Origin: Bradyrhizobium elkanii WSM2783 | Lineage (GTDB): Bacteria > Pseudomonadota > Alphaproteobacteria > Rhizobiales > Xanthobacteraceae | Assembly (NCBI RefSeq): GCF_000472865.1 | Contig: NZ_AXAP01000005.1 | Coordinates: 146,394-210,393 of the forward strand | DNA length: 64,000 bases | Direction: 5' to 3' | Shown: positions 55,117 through 63,994 of the stretch, piece after piece | How the letters are laid out: each line of letters starts with the position of its first letter | How positions within the stretch are numbered: position 1 is the first letter of the stretch | The notes under the pieces: model-generated | What the model saw: only the letters and a program-made list of their open reading frames with translations | What the model was told of the DNA's origin: nothing | Databases searched by the model: none | Made by a program: the position numbers and the translations under genes

Positions 55117-56547
55117 ATGACCAGGGACATTCTTGCGTGCCGCTCGCGCCGAAACGGCGCGGCTGCCGCGCATCGCACCACTTCGTGCGCTTTGATTGTG
55201 CTGATTGCGCTTGTTGCAGCGCTCATTCCCTTGCGGACAGAGGCGTTTCCTTTGGGCGGCGATCAGACGGTCTTGCCGACCGGGACGGAATTTTCCGAGG
55301 AAGCGCTGGCGAAGCCGCGCGAACTGTTCCACTCGGAAGCGGTTGGCGGGCACAAGTCCTACCTGGTCAATCTTGGCGATCTCGCATTCAACTCGCCTTC
55401 CATCCTGGGCGGCAAGGCGCGGCAGGCGGAAATGAGCTGCGGCACCTGTCACGTCAACGGGACATCGAATCCGAAGCTGTTCGTTCCCGGCGCCTCCTCG
55501 CGCCCCGGCACCTTCGACACCACCAGCCTGATGTTCAATCCGAAGGCGTTCAACAGCATTCTCGATCCGGTTCTGATCCCCAGCCTGCGCGGCGCGCGCT
55601 TCCTGGCGCCATACGGGCACGACGGCCGCATCACCTCACTACGCGGCTTTATATATAACGTCATCGTCAACGAGTTTCAGGGGCCGCGACCGAGCGATGC
55701 CGTCCTGGACGGCCTTGTCGCCTACATCAACGACATCGATTTTCTCCCCAATCCCAGGCTTTCGCCCGGCGGCATGCTTAGCGCACAAGCAAGCGCCGCC
55801 GAGCGCCACGGCGAGCAACTGTTCTTCAAGCCGTTTCCGCACCAGCCCCAACTGAACTGCGCCACCTGCCATGTTCCAACGGGTGTCTTCACCGACCAGG
55901 CCCGCCATGACGTGGGCTCGGGGGGCCTGGTGAAAACACCGACCTTGCTCAACGCCAACTTCAACGCGCCCTACTTCCACGATGGCCGCTACGACACCTA
56001 TGAAGAAGTGGTCGGACATTTCGATCGCACCTTCGAGCTCGGCCTCTCTTCTCAGGACACGCAGGACCTCGTCGCCTATCTGACTGCGGTCGGCGACGGC
56101 GACCGCCCGTTCGACAAGGACGGCGTGGCGATCCGGATGAAGGAAGTGCGTGAGCTCGCGAGTGTCCTGGAGCTCGCCATCCCCGCCGCGGATACAGCCG
56201 TGGTGTCGCTGGCCGTCACGGGCGTAGGCGCTGAATTGCGTGAATTGACCGAGCATATTCCGGATATCAGGTATGCTTCGGTCGGGGGCCAGGAGGAGCG
56301 GCTTGCGGCGCGCAGCGCCGTCAAGGATCTGGTTCTCAGTCTGCGCCGGATTGATCTTGCGGTCGCAGCCGGCCATCTCGACGAGGCCATGGCCGAATAC
56401 GAGACGTTCTCGATGCTCGCCACCTTCGACGTCCCCGTCGCCTTGAAGAAAGCCGAACCGTGGTCGCTGTTCAACGCCAACGTCCACCAGTCGCACTATG
56501 CGGCGCTTGGACGGATGCTGCAAACGACAGCCAAGCAAGCGCAGTGA
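55117..56547 (+). CDS. Di-heme cytochrome c peroxidase-like protein (MauG/CcpA family), copy 1
   Basis: A 476-residue exported protein. The signal peptide core is ALIVLIALVAALIPLRTEA. The haem motifs are CGTCH (C108, C111, H112) and CATCH (C248, C251, H252). The segments SLRGARFLAPYGHDGRITSL and KTPTLLNANFNAPYFHDGRYDT are typical of di-heme peroxidases. A C-terminal extension of about 120 residues ending AEPWSLFNANVHQSHYAALG is not in canonical CcpA. It is a close paralog of the protein at 59698. The start was set at the ATG at 55117 directly before the signal peptide; longer starts are non-homologous. Confidence 0.88.
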   Translation: MTRDILACRSRRNGAAAAHRTTSCALIVLIALVAALIPLRTEAFPLGGDQTVLPTGTEFSEEALAKPRELFHSEAVGGHKSYLVNLGDLAFNSPSILGGKARQAEMSCGTCHVNGTSNPKLFVPGASSRPGTFDTTSLMFNPKAFNSILDPVLIPSLRGARFLAPYGHDGRITSLRGFIYNVIVNEFQGPRPSDAVLDGLVAYINDIDFLPNPRLSPGGMLSAQASAAERHGEQLFFKPFPHQPQLNCATCHVPTGVFTDQARHDVGSGGLVKTPTLLNANFNAPYFHDGRYDTYEEVVGHFDRTFELGLSSQDTQDLVAYLTAVGDGDRPFDKDGVAIRMKEVRELASVLELAIPAADTAVVSLAVTGVGAELRELTEHIPDIRYASVGGQEERLAARSAVKDLVLSLRRIDLAVAAGHLDEAMAEYETFSMLATFDVPVALKKAEPWSLFNANVHQSHYAALGRMLQTTAKQAQ

Positions 56548-56552
56548 CCTGC

Positions 56553-57233
56553 TCACTCCGAGGCGGGCGGAGCGACCCATACATCGCTCTGCCTGATACG
56601 ATCGATCAACGCCCGCGGATCGAATTTGCGCGCGCCAGAGGGAATTTCGAACGCTTGCGCCGGCTGCAGCTCGTCGCGGATGTTCTCGATGGCGATCATC
56701 GTTCCGTCCCCGGTCTTGATCTGCACCGGAAACTTGCGCTCACGGTCGATCCACCCGACAAAGCCGCCGCCGGGAGCCGCAACGATCCGATAGACGTCCG
56801 CCTTACGATCCCCGACTGTTCCCTCCCCGTCGCGCTCGCAATGCCAATTATCGGGCTCCACCGGTGCCGCCAGCGATGCCATCGCCCGCCATTGCCGGCA
56901 GGGCTCATCCGGATCGACCGGGACAAACATTTGCGTCAGCGGACTTGACTGCCTTGCGTCCATGAACACCTTCGCGCGCGGGCGCACGAAAGCGGCCGCA
57001 GGCTTCGCCCCATCGATCAGAAAGAAGCCATCGGCGAAATCGGTTGTCTCGATCCTCACCTTGCTTTCGGACACGCGCAGGCTTCCCACGCGCACGACCT
57101 TCTCACCTTGTCTCGCGACAAGGTCCGCGGAAAACTGCTGCGCCGCGGCTGAGGTGCCGGCAAGCGCCGAACCGACCAAGGCAAGCAGGCATGCTCGCAG
57201 CCTCCTGCTCCCCAGCATCCGATATCGATCCAT
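56553..57233 (-). CDS. Exported protein of unknown function, LolA/DUF4412-like
   Basis: A 226-residue protein with signal peptide (LRACLLALVGSALAGTSAAA). The remainder has beta-strand-rich segments (ADLVARQGEKVVRVGSLRVSESKVRIETTD, VGDRKADVYRIVAAPGGGFVGWIDRERKFPVQIK in pieces), reminiscent of LolA/DUF4412 half-barrels that bind lipid or hydrophobic ligands. It lies convergently, 5 nt from the di-heme gene stop, and 99 nt upstream of the next phosphoesterase stop. Its role is unknown. Confidence 0.75.
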   Translation of the reverse strand: MDRYRMLGSRRLRACLLALVGSALAGTSAAAQQFSADLVARQGEKVVRVGSLRVSESKVRIETTDFADGFFLIDGAKPAAAFVRPRAKVFMDARQSSPLTQMFVPVDPDEPCRQWRAMASLAAPVEPDNWHCERDGEGTVGDRKADVYRIVAAPGGGFVGWIDRERKFPVQIKTGDGTMIAIENIRDELQPAQAFEIPSGARKFDPRALIDRIRQSDVWVAPPASE

Positions 57234-57332
57234 CGGCAAAACCTCGGCGGCACAAAAATGCGGTGGCGCCGACCGAACCATTGGCTCGATCGGCACCATC
57301 TTCAGACCAGTCGTTCTTGGAACGCTGCTCAG

Positions 57333-59441
57333 CTACTCGGTATAGGACAGTGCAACCGGCTTGCCGAAATCGAACGCATCGAACATGTCAGCGAGCGCGG
57401 GGCTGTTGGTCGGCACATACTCGTTGTTCCGCGAATATGTCGGGTTCGGCAGGTTGTCGCGGCTGCGGTTCGTCAGCGGCTGCAGACTCCAGTTACGTTC
57501 GATGAATTTCAGCAACGAAACGTGGTCACCGTAGTTGTGGTAGATCTTGCCGCCGGTCGAATAGGGCGACAGGATGAGGATCGGCATACGCGGTCCATCA
57601 CCGAAGAAATCGATCGACTGGATGTAGCCCGAGTCCCAGTAGCCGCCGGCTTCGTCCCAGGTGATGAACACCGCGGTCTCCGCCTTGAGCTCCGGATTGT
57701 TGTCCAGCGCGTTCAAGACATTCAGCACATAGGCCTCGAACAGATCGACCTTCGAGCTTTGCGGGTGGCCGTCTAGCAGACCGTCCGGCTTGCCGAACGA
57801 CACCGAAGGCAACTTGTTGTCCTGGATCGCCGTGATCAGATCGGCAGTGTCCTTGATGTGAGCCTGACGCACGGTCGGGTTGGCCATGATCGAGGTCGCA
57901 TACTGGAACGGATTGCAGATCTGGCAGTAGGCCACACCGAGCGCGTGGGCCGGATCGGCGAGCGCAGCCGCGGTGAGATCCGGATTGTTCGGGTTGGCGG
58001 CAACCGCGGCGTTCGAAAGCGCCACGGCGTCATTATACGCACCACCGTAGAAGGCCCAGGAGATCTTCTTCTCTATCAGGGCATCGCCGATGGTCCGCAC
58101 CGACGACGGCGGCATGTTGTTTCCGCCTGCCAGTGCACCGTTCGGCAGATAGCCCGGATTGGTGTTGTTGAGCATGTAGTAGTGGTTGGGCTTGCAGTTC
58201 GGCTCCGCCGCATACGGCAGATTGTTCAGATAGGTCACGATCGGCTTCACACCGGGGTGCGCCACATCAGAGCAATCGCTGAAGTTGCCGTCGACCGTGT
58301 AGCGGTTGACCGATCCGGCCGCCGGATTCGGGTTTGCAATCAGGTTAGCAGGCGGCGTGGTCGGGTTGCCCTTGCCGTCGCTCCAGAAGCCTGCGTCGCC
58401 GGTCCCGAGCATAAAGTGGTTAGCGCCGGTGCCGCCGTGGAACGACTGATGGAAGTTGTCACCGAGCGTGAAACGATCAGCCAGCATCTTCAGGATCGGG
58501 GCCTGCCCTTGCTGGGCATTATAGAAGCCCATCGAGTTGGCCATGCTCTTGTTGGACGCCGAGTAGGTCGCCATCACGAACGGAAACAGATCATTGAGGC
58601 AACCGGAGTTGTTGGCTTTGGTCACGCTGGCCGCGCTGCAATCCTCCTGCTGCCAGTCCTGATAGAACCGATGCGTGGTGTCACCGGTGTAGTCGTCGTC
58701 GCTGATCTGCTCACCCTGCAGCGCGAACGGTCCGGTCAAGTGACCAGCGCCGGGAACGCGGGTATCAAGAGCGCCAGTCGGCAGGCCGCTGAAGCCGGTC
58801 GTGAGGATATCCAGATCGCTCGAATCCATGTCCTTCTCGACACTGGCTTCGGCGATCGTTTTGAACGGAGCACCGGTGTCGCTCTGCGCGGTGGGCGTTC
58901 CGGCCGTGTTCGGCTGCGGCATCGTGTTGGTCGCGCTGTAGGGCGACTTCGCGATCGTCGGCGCACTAATATAGAAAGAGGACTGCGCGGCGACCGAGTA
59001 TTGCTGGGCTTGCGCAAAGTTCGGACCGGGCGAGCCGTCCTCGTTGACGATGCCCTTCGACAGCAGGTTGGAGATCGTCTGTCCCCTGCCCTTCGGCTTG
59101 TACACTCCGAACGTATGATCTAGCCCGCGGTTTTCGCCGATCAGGATGATGACGTGCTTGATCGGCGATGCGGTCTTCACTTTGCCAGCCGGATCATTGT
59201 CCTTGTCACCGTGGTCGCCATGGTGGCCATTGTTGTCGTGACCGTTGTCGCCGTGGTGACCGTTCCCGTCGTGATCGTTGCCTTGATTGTCATGGGCGAA
59301 ATGATTGTGATGCGAGCGCTTGTCCCAATCACTTCGTCCGCCGGGATAATGTGCTGCATAGGCGGCTGTTGCGACAGCGACTGTTGAGATGACGCAAAGT
59401 GCCGTAGTGGTTCGCCAGTTCTTCTTATGATTGAAAGTCAT
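57333..59441 (-). CDS. Exported phosphoesterase with His/Asp-rich segment, paralog 2
   Basis: A 702-residue relative of the phosphoesterase at 53033. The signal peptide (TTALCVISTVAVATAAYAA) is followed by a segment of about 40 residues rich in His, Asp, Asn and Gly (residues 44-84). The catalytic domain has VIILIGENRGLDHTFGVYKP, TLGDNFHQSFHGGTGANH and AVFITWDEAGGYWDSGY. The family hydrolyses phosphate esters. It is co-oriented with the following di-heme peroxidase-imelysin pair. Start at the ATG at 59441 with TGGAGTC. Confidence 0.88.
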   Translation of the reverse strand: MTFNHKKNWRTTTALCVISTVAVATAAYAAHYPGGRSDWDKRSHHNHFAHDNQGNDHDGNGHHGDNGHDNNGHHGDHGDKDNDPAGKVKTASPIKHVIILIGENRGLDHTFGVYKPKGRGQTISNLLSKGIVNEDGSPGPNFAQAQQYSVAAQSSFYISAPTIAKSPYSATNTMPQPNTAGTPTAQSDTGAPFKTIAEASVEKDMDSSDLDILTTGFSGLPTGALDTRVPGAGHLTGPFALQGEQISDDDYTGDTTHRFYQDWQQEDCSAASVTKANNSGCLNDLFPFVMATYSASNKSMANSMGFYNAQQGQAPILKMLADRFTLGDNFHQSFHGGTGANHFMLGTGDAGFWSDGKGNPTTPPANLIANPNPAAGSVNRYTVDGNFSDCSDVAHPGVKPIVTYLNNLPYAAEPNCKPNHYYMLNNTNPGYLPNGALAGGNNMPPSSVRTIGDALIEKKISWAFYGGAYNDAVALSNAAVAANPNNPDLTAAALADPAHALGVAYCQICNPFQYATSIMANPTVRQAHIKDTADLITAIQDNKLPSVSFGKPDGLLDGHPQSSKVDLFEAYVLNVLNALDNNPELKAETAVFITWDEAGGYWDSGYIQSIDFFGDGPRMPILILSPYSTGGKIYHNYGDHVSLLKFIERNWSLQPLTNRSRDNLPNPTYSRNNEYVPTNSPALADMFDAFDFGKPVALSYTE

Positions 59442-59518
59442 TATCGACTCCAAAGGTTGTGGTTGGCGACACATCGTCTAATGCGGCAACATGACGCACG
59501 CTTATCGTTGCTGTGAAA

Positions 59519-59690
59519 GCGCGCGAGAAATTTTGAATCGCTCAAAAATTTTCTGCGTAGCGTCCAATGCCGCGATGCATGCATCGCGACCGATGCATTC
59601 GCATCGCGCGACAAAGGCTCACGAGTTTTGGAAGTGATGCGCGATGCTATCGCGCGAGAATTTCTGCGGAGACAAATTCGCGCAACGCAG
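59519..59690. repeat. Inverted-repeat-rich intergenic segment
   Basis: It contains the perfect 18-nt palindrome CGCGATGCATGCATCGCG at 59571-59588. It also has further GATGC/GCATC words, an approximate AGAAATTTTGA...TCAAAAATTTTCT pair, and GCGCGAGAATTTCTG... with ...ACAAATTCGCGC. It lies between the di-heme gene stop (59698) and the phosphoesterase start (59441), so it probably includes a terminator and a promoter. Confidence 0.55.
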
Positions 59691-59697
59691 CAGCGAC

Positions 59698-61074
59698 CTA
59701 GTGAGACAGATGTTTCGACTGCATCACCTGGCGCAGCGCCGCGTAGTGCTGATCGTGCACATCCTGATTGAACAGCGACCATGGCTCGGCGCCTGCCAAC
59801 AGCGCAGGGACGGCCGCGGCCATGAGATAGCGATAGTTCCTGAACTCAGTCGCGGCGTCGGCATTGCGCCCTTCGCTTACGGCGATGTCGATTCGCCGCA
59901 GCATGAGGACGAGTTCCTTGAGACTGTTGCGCGCCGAAACCCGCTGCTGCTCGCCGCCCGAGACGCTGGTGTTCTTTCGATCGGGATATCGCTCGGTGAG
60001 CTCGCGTAGCTCCTGGCCGATGGTGTCGACGGCAAGCGCGACGATCGCCTTGTCGCCCGAGGGAATCGCGGTCGCAAGCACCATGTTGAAATCATTGATT
60101 TCCTTAAGCGTCGCGCCGGCGCCATCGCGCTCATAAGGCTGCACACCATCGCCGACCGCCGTGAGATAGGTTACGAGGTCGCGCTTATCCTGGGACGACA
60201 GGCCAAGATCGAATGCGCGGTCGAAATGATCGACGACCTGATCAAAGCTGTCGAAGCGGCCGTCGTGAAAATAGGGTGCGTTGAAATCCGCGTTGCGCAG
60301 GGTCGGCGTCTTGAACAGGCCGCCGGAGCCAACGTCATGTTGTTGGTGGTCGACAAAGGCAGCCGACGGGACATGACAACCGGCGCAGCTCAAGCCGGGA
60401 TCATGCGGAAATGGTTTGGAGAACAAGGCTTCGCCGCGACGTTCGGACTCGCTGACATTGCCAACCAGCCGGCCACCGGGACCGAGGCTCGGATTGGGCA
60501 GGAAGTCGATGTCCTGAACATAGGCGACGATGGCGTCGATGATCGCCGGCGACGGCTCGGGCCCGGCGAACTCATTCACGATGACGTTGCGGATGAAGTC
60601 GCGCAGCGAAGCCGATCGCCCGTCGCTGCCGTACGGCGCGAGATAGCGCGCACCGCGCAGGCTCGGGATCCTCACCGGATCGAGCACGAGATTGTTCGCC
60701 TTCGGATTGAAAAAGGGGCCGGTGACGTCGAAGTTTCCGGGCCGCGTCGACATCTTCGGCATGAAGAATTTGGCGTTACCGACGCCATTGACGTGGCAGG
60801 TGCCACAACTGACGCCGGCTTGCCGTGCCACCTCGCCCAGGATCGACGGCGAATTGAACGCGAGGTCGCCGAGATTCACCATATACGATTTCGCGCCGGC
60901 GCGTTCCGATTGGAACACCTCGCGCGGCTTGTCGAGCGCATCCTCGTTCAGCTCGGTTTTTGTCGGCAGGACAGTCTGATTGCCGTCGACGGGAAAAGCC
61001 AGCGCGCGCCCAAGCGACGCGACGACAAGCAGACCGGACGCAAGCGCCGTCAGCCGCAACCAAGGCGAGTTCAT
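59698..61074 (-). CDS. Di-heme cytochrome c peroxidase-like protein, copy 2
   Basis: A 458-residue exported protein, closely similar in layout to the one at 55117. The haem motifs are CGTCH (C90, C93, H94) and CAGCH (C230, C233, H234). The segments LRGARYLAPYGSDGRSASL, KTPTLRNADFNAPYFHDGRF, and a C-terminal extension with AEPWSLFNQDVHDQHYAALR are shared. It overlaps the upstream imelysin-type gene by 4 nt, so the two are translated together. This suggests function with metal uptake or redox modification of exported proteins. Confidence 0.9.
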   Translation of the reverse strand: MNSPWLRLTALASGLLVVASLGRALAFPVDGNQTVLPTKTELNEDALDKPREVFQSERAGAKSYMVNLGDLAFNSPSILGEVARQAGVSCGTCHVNGVGNAKFFMPKMSTRPGNFDVTGPFFNPKANNLVLDPVRIPSLRGARYLAPYGSDGRSASLRDFIRNVIVNEFAGPEPSPAIIDAIVAYVQDIDFLPNPSLGPGGRLVGNVSESERRGEALFSKPFPHDPGLSCAGCHVPSAAFVDHQQHDVGSGGLFKTPTLRNADFNAPYFHDGRFDSFDQVVDHFDRAFDLGLSSQDKRDLVTYLTAVGDGVQPYERDGAGATLKEINDFNMVLATAIPSGDKAIVALAVDTIGQELRELTERYPDRKNTSVSGGEQQRVSARNSLKELVLMLRRIDIAVSEGRNADAATEFRNYRYLMAAAVPALLAGAEPWSLFNQDVHDQHYAALRQVMQSKHLSH

Positions 61075-61862
61075 CGCGCCTGGGCCTCCAGCGTCGGCCG
61101 TTGCAGTCCAAGCTTTGCCGAAGCCGTCTGCAGCGCCACCACCAGTTCCTCGCTGGCGCGGCGCAACCGGGGGATATCGACATGCGGCAGGTCGGGCGCC
61201 GCAACAATCGCTTCAAGCAGCTCGATCCGATTCGTCACCATTTCATCGAGCTTGCCGTCCGCCGTGTTGAGCGCCGCGGAGAAAATCGTGTGGTAGGCGA
61301 AATCGATGCCGGCGATGTTGTTGCGCATATCATCGAGCGAGGTGCCGCTGATGCGGGATTCGCCACCATCGGCCTTGCTTTCCCCGACTTCGTAAGCGAG
61401 GCGCGCCGTACCATCCAGCAATCCCTGCGGCGTGAGCTGCATATCCTTGAGCTTGACGTGCAGATTATTCAGATCTTCGACCAAAACGGCAGCATCCTTG
61501 TCGACGTCGGTCTGGCCGGCGCCGAACAATTTCGCTTCGATGGCATGGAACCCGCTGTCGGCGTTCGGCCACGCGTCAATCTTCGCGTCAAGCTCGGGTA
61601 CAAAGCCGGTCGTGAAGACTTCGGAGCGCTCCCAGCCGGCACGAGCCGAGATCCAGGCTTTCTTCGCGCCCCCGAGATCCCCTGCTGCAGCCCTTTCACG
61701 CAGCGCTTGTGCACCCGCCAGCGCGCTATCAATCCCTTCGATCATGTAAGGCCGATAGCGTTCGGCGCCTTCATCAAGAACTCCGGCGTCTGCGGAACGC
61801 ACACCGATCAACGTCACCAGCAAGGCAAGGCATGTCGCCACTCGCATCTTATTCACCGTCAT
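61071..61862 (-). CDS. Imelysin/EfeO-like exported protein
   Basis: A 263-residue protein with signal peptide (MRVATCLALLVTLIGVRSADA). The core contains GFHAIE, a GxHxxE motif (G104 to E109) of the imelysin/EfeO M75-like family that is linked with ferrous-iron or other metal acquisition. No cupredoxin domain or EfeU/EfeB neighbours are present. It is upstream of and coupled to a di-heme peroxidase-like protein, which replaces the usual EfeB peroxidase by function in principle; this comparison is inference. Confidence 0.85.
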   Translation of the reverse strand: MTVNKMRVATCLALLVTLIGVRSADAGVLDEGAERYRPYMIEGIDSALAGAQALRERAAAGDLGGAKKAWISARAGWERSEVFTTGFVPELDAKIDAWPNADSGFHAIEAKLFGAGQTDVDKDAAVLVEDLNNLHVKLKDMQLTPQGLLDGTARLAYEVGESKADGGESRISGTSLDDMRNNIAGIDFAYHTIFSAALNTADGKLDEMVTNRIELLEAIVAAPDLPHVDIPRLRRASEELVVALQTASAKLGLQRPTLEAQAR

Positions 61863-62088
61863 TCACGCATCAGCTATCGCTCGCAGCGACGGGAAATATT
61901 GTCAGCTTCCTATGCGGTTTTGTGACAGACTGATTGCACGTTGCGGTTTTCTGCTGTGAAGAGTTTTTTCGACGATCACATTCCCGAAAGGCCGCTCCGT
62001 ACTTGTGCGGTTGCTTGAAAATTGAGCTGCTGATCGTGAACGAAATTCTGGTAAGCACTCACACATTTCGTCATTCATCGTAGCGCTC

Positions 62089-62574
62089 ATGCCAATCGCC
62101 AATGAATCTGTGCAGTTCCTCGGATTCTATATCGCCCTTAGCGTGGTGTGCTGCGCATTGGCGCTGATCGACTTTCGTCATGGTATCATTCCGGATCGGT
62201 TGAATTTTACGATTGCGATGCTTGGCGTTGCGCAAGCGATGGTCTTTGGGAACCTGACAGAAGGCTTAGAGACGCTCGGTGAAGCCGCCGCGGTTGCTGT
62301 CATCTTCTTGTTGCTGCGACGCCTCTATTTCCTGCTACGACAAACCGAGGGGCTCGGGCTTGGCGATGTCAAGTTTCTCGCAGCCGCCGCGACCTGGATC
62401 GGCGTCACCGGCATTCCAACGTTGCTGTTGATTGCCACCTTGACCGCGCTCGCGACAGCGGGCGGTCTGCAACTCGCCGGACGCCAGATGAAGCGCCAGA
62501 CATCGATGCCATTCGGCCCGTTTCTGGCCCTCGGCCTGCTGCTCACGCCGGCGTTCCAGCGGTGGCTCAGCTAG
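62089..62574 (+). CDS. Prepilin peptidase (A24 family), short form
   Basis: A 161-residue integral membrane protease with several hydrophobic helices. The catalytic aspartates are D28 in ALIDFRHGIIPDRLN and D93 in GLGLGDVKFLAAA (GxGD motif). It lacks the N-methyltransferase domain of PilD-type enzymes, resembling the CpaA/TadV-type peptidases that process Flp pilins. No pilin or tad genes lie in this window, so it is isolated. Confidence 0.9.
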   Translation: MPIANESVQFLGFYIALSVVCCALALIDFRHGIIPDRLNFTIAMLGVAQAMVFGNLTEGLETLGEAAAVAVIFLLLRRLYFLLRQTEGLGLGDVKFLAAAATWIGVTGIPTLLLIATLTALATAGGLQLAGRQMKRQTSMPFGPFLALGLLLTPAFQRWLS

Positions 62575-62628
62575 CTGGAGCGTGACGAGAAGGTCGAATT
62601 GTATCGGTCATGGGCGCTGCCTCTGAGC

Positions 62629-63994
62629 AACCGGCGACATGGGTAACAGTTCAGACCGACGACATAGGTAACACAATTCTCGTTTCGTTCAGGTCTGTTG
62701 TTGTTGAGGCTGTGGACCCTGAGGGCAACGCGCAGCGTTGTCCTCAAGTCCACAGCCTTTTGCTTTACGTTTGGGTCTTCGGAGCTGGTCATCGCGGTGA
62801 GCGATCGTGCCGAGCACGATCGGGCCATAGCTGACGGTCCAGCCGTCCTGGTCCTCGGCCAAGCCGACAGGCTCGCCGATCAGCGCTTCGCTGATATAGA
62901 TCGTGTTGCCCTGCCACTTGATCTCTCCGTTGTGCCGGACCGAGCGAACGTCCTGGTCATCAGCGTATTCCGGCTTGCGCAAGATACCGTGGAAGCGGCG
63001 CGAGGAGGCCTGGTAGCGGTCGGCTGGCGTGGCATTGTCGAGCGATTGGTGCGGACGCTCTTGGTTGTAGAGATGCTGGAAGCTGCGCAAGCGCTTGAGC
63101 TGCTCGCGCATGGTGGGAGCCGGCGGATTGGCAACGTCTTGCAGCAGGGTCAGGTGCATGCGCTCGTGGCGGCCGTTCTGCTGAGGTTTGCCCGGCGCAA
63201 TGCGCTCCGGCGTCACGCCGGCCTTGATCAGCTTGACCGACAGCCGCGACAATCCTCCGGCGCCGCGCGAGGCAAACGGCGAGCCGTTGTCCGAGCGCAT
63301 GTAATGCGGCAATCCAAACTCGCGGAACGCCGCGTCCAGCGCCGGCCAGACATGATCCGTGTCGGTGTGTGCCAGAGCCTGGCAGCGCAGCAGATAGCGG
63401 CTGTAGGCATCTGTGATCGTCAGCGGCTCGCAGCGCATGCCGTCCCCGGTCAGGAACCAGCCCTTGAAATCGATACACCACACATCGTTGGCCGCCTCGC
63501 AGCCGGCAAAGGGCACGCTCGAGGGCGGGCTGCGGCGGCGCAACTTGCGCTTCACCGTCAGCCCCTCACGGTCGAACAGCTCGCCGATCGTGCTGGCCGC
63601 TGGCCATGCCGTCCGGGGTGACTTCCGTTCGAGAAAGGCAAGGACCTTGACCGGTCCCCAGGTCGGATGCGCCCGACGGACCTCAAGGCAGCGTTCGGCG
63701 ACCTCCTCCGCAATGCTCTGCGGACGATGCAGGGGAGCTCGCGGACGATCGAACAGACCGGCCGCCCCTTCTTCCTCGAACCGCGCAAGCCATTTGTAGC
63801 CCACCCGACGGCTCACTCCGAACCGCCGGCACACCGCCGCAAATGACTCCTCATGCTTTTGCGCCGCCACCACAAACCGCATCCGTTCATCCACAGCACA
63901 GGTCTCCATCCAACCCATCGGCAAGCTCCTCCTTGCCGATCAGTTGACCTGTTACCCATGTCGCCGGTCTATTCTGTTACCTATGTAGCCGGTT
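62629..63994 (-). mobile_element. IS481-family insertion sequence
   Basis: The element is about 1.37 kb and bounded by inverted terminal sequences. The left end reads AACCGGCGACATGGGTAACA and the right end, reversed, reads AACCGGCTACATAGGTAACA. Each end contains two GACAT(A/G)GGTAACA words about 25 bp apart, an unusual two-unit end. No target-site duplication is evident by eye. Confidence 0.8.
62689..63924 (-). CDS. IS481-family transposase
   Basis: A 411-residue transposase. N-terminal helix-turn-helix segments (FAAVCRRFGVSRRVGYKWLARF) are followed by an integrase core with acidic residues in VWCIDFKGW (D), MRSDNGSPF (D) and NGRHERMH (E), a DDE triad. C-terminal LDNATPADRYQ is typical of IS481 transposases. 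It is intact and occupies nearly the whole element. The ATG at 63924 was kept; a Met 5 codons later is possible. Confidence 0.9.
   Translation of the reverse strand: MPMGWMETCAVDERMRFVVAAQKHEESFAAVCRRFGVSRRVGYKWLARFEEEGAAGLFDRPRAPLHRPQSIAEEVAERCLEVRRAHPTWGPVKVLAFLERKSPRTAWPAASTIGELFDREGLTVKRKLRRRSPPSSVPFAGCEAANDVWCIDFKGWFLTGDGMRCEPLTITDAYSRYLLRCQALAHTDTDHVWPALDAAFREFGLPHYMRSDNGSPFASRGAGGLSRLSVKLIKAGVTPERIAPGKPQQNGRHERMHLTLLQDVANPPAPTMREQLKRLRSFQHLYNQERPHQSLDNATPADRYQASSRRFHGILRKPEYADDQDVRSVRHNGEIKWQGNTIYISEALIGEPVGLAEDQDGWTVSYGPIVLGTIAHRDDQLRRPKRKAKGCGLEDNAARCPQGPQPQQQQT

Noticed and set aside
57858..59123. Open frame of about 420 codons antisense to the phosphoesterase
   Set aside because: It mirrors a recognised gene and encodes an Arg/Val/Gly-rich sequence with no motifs.
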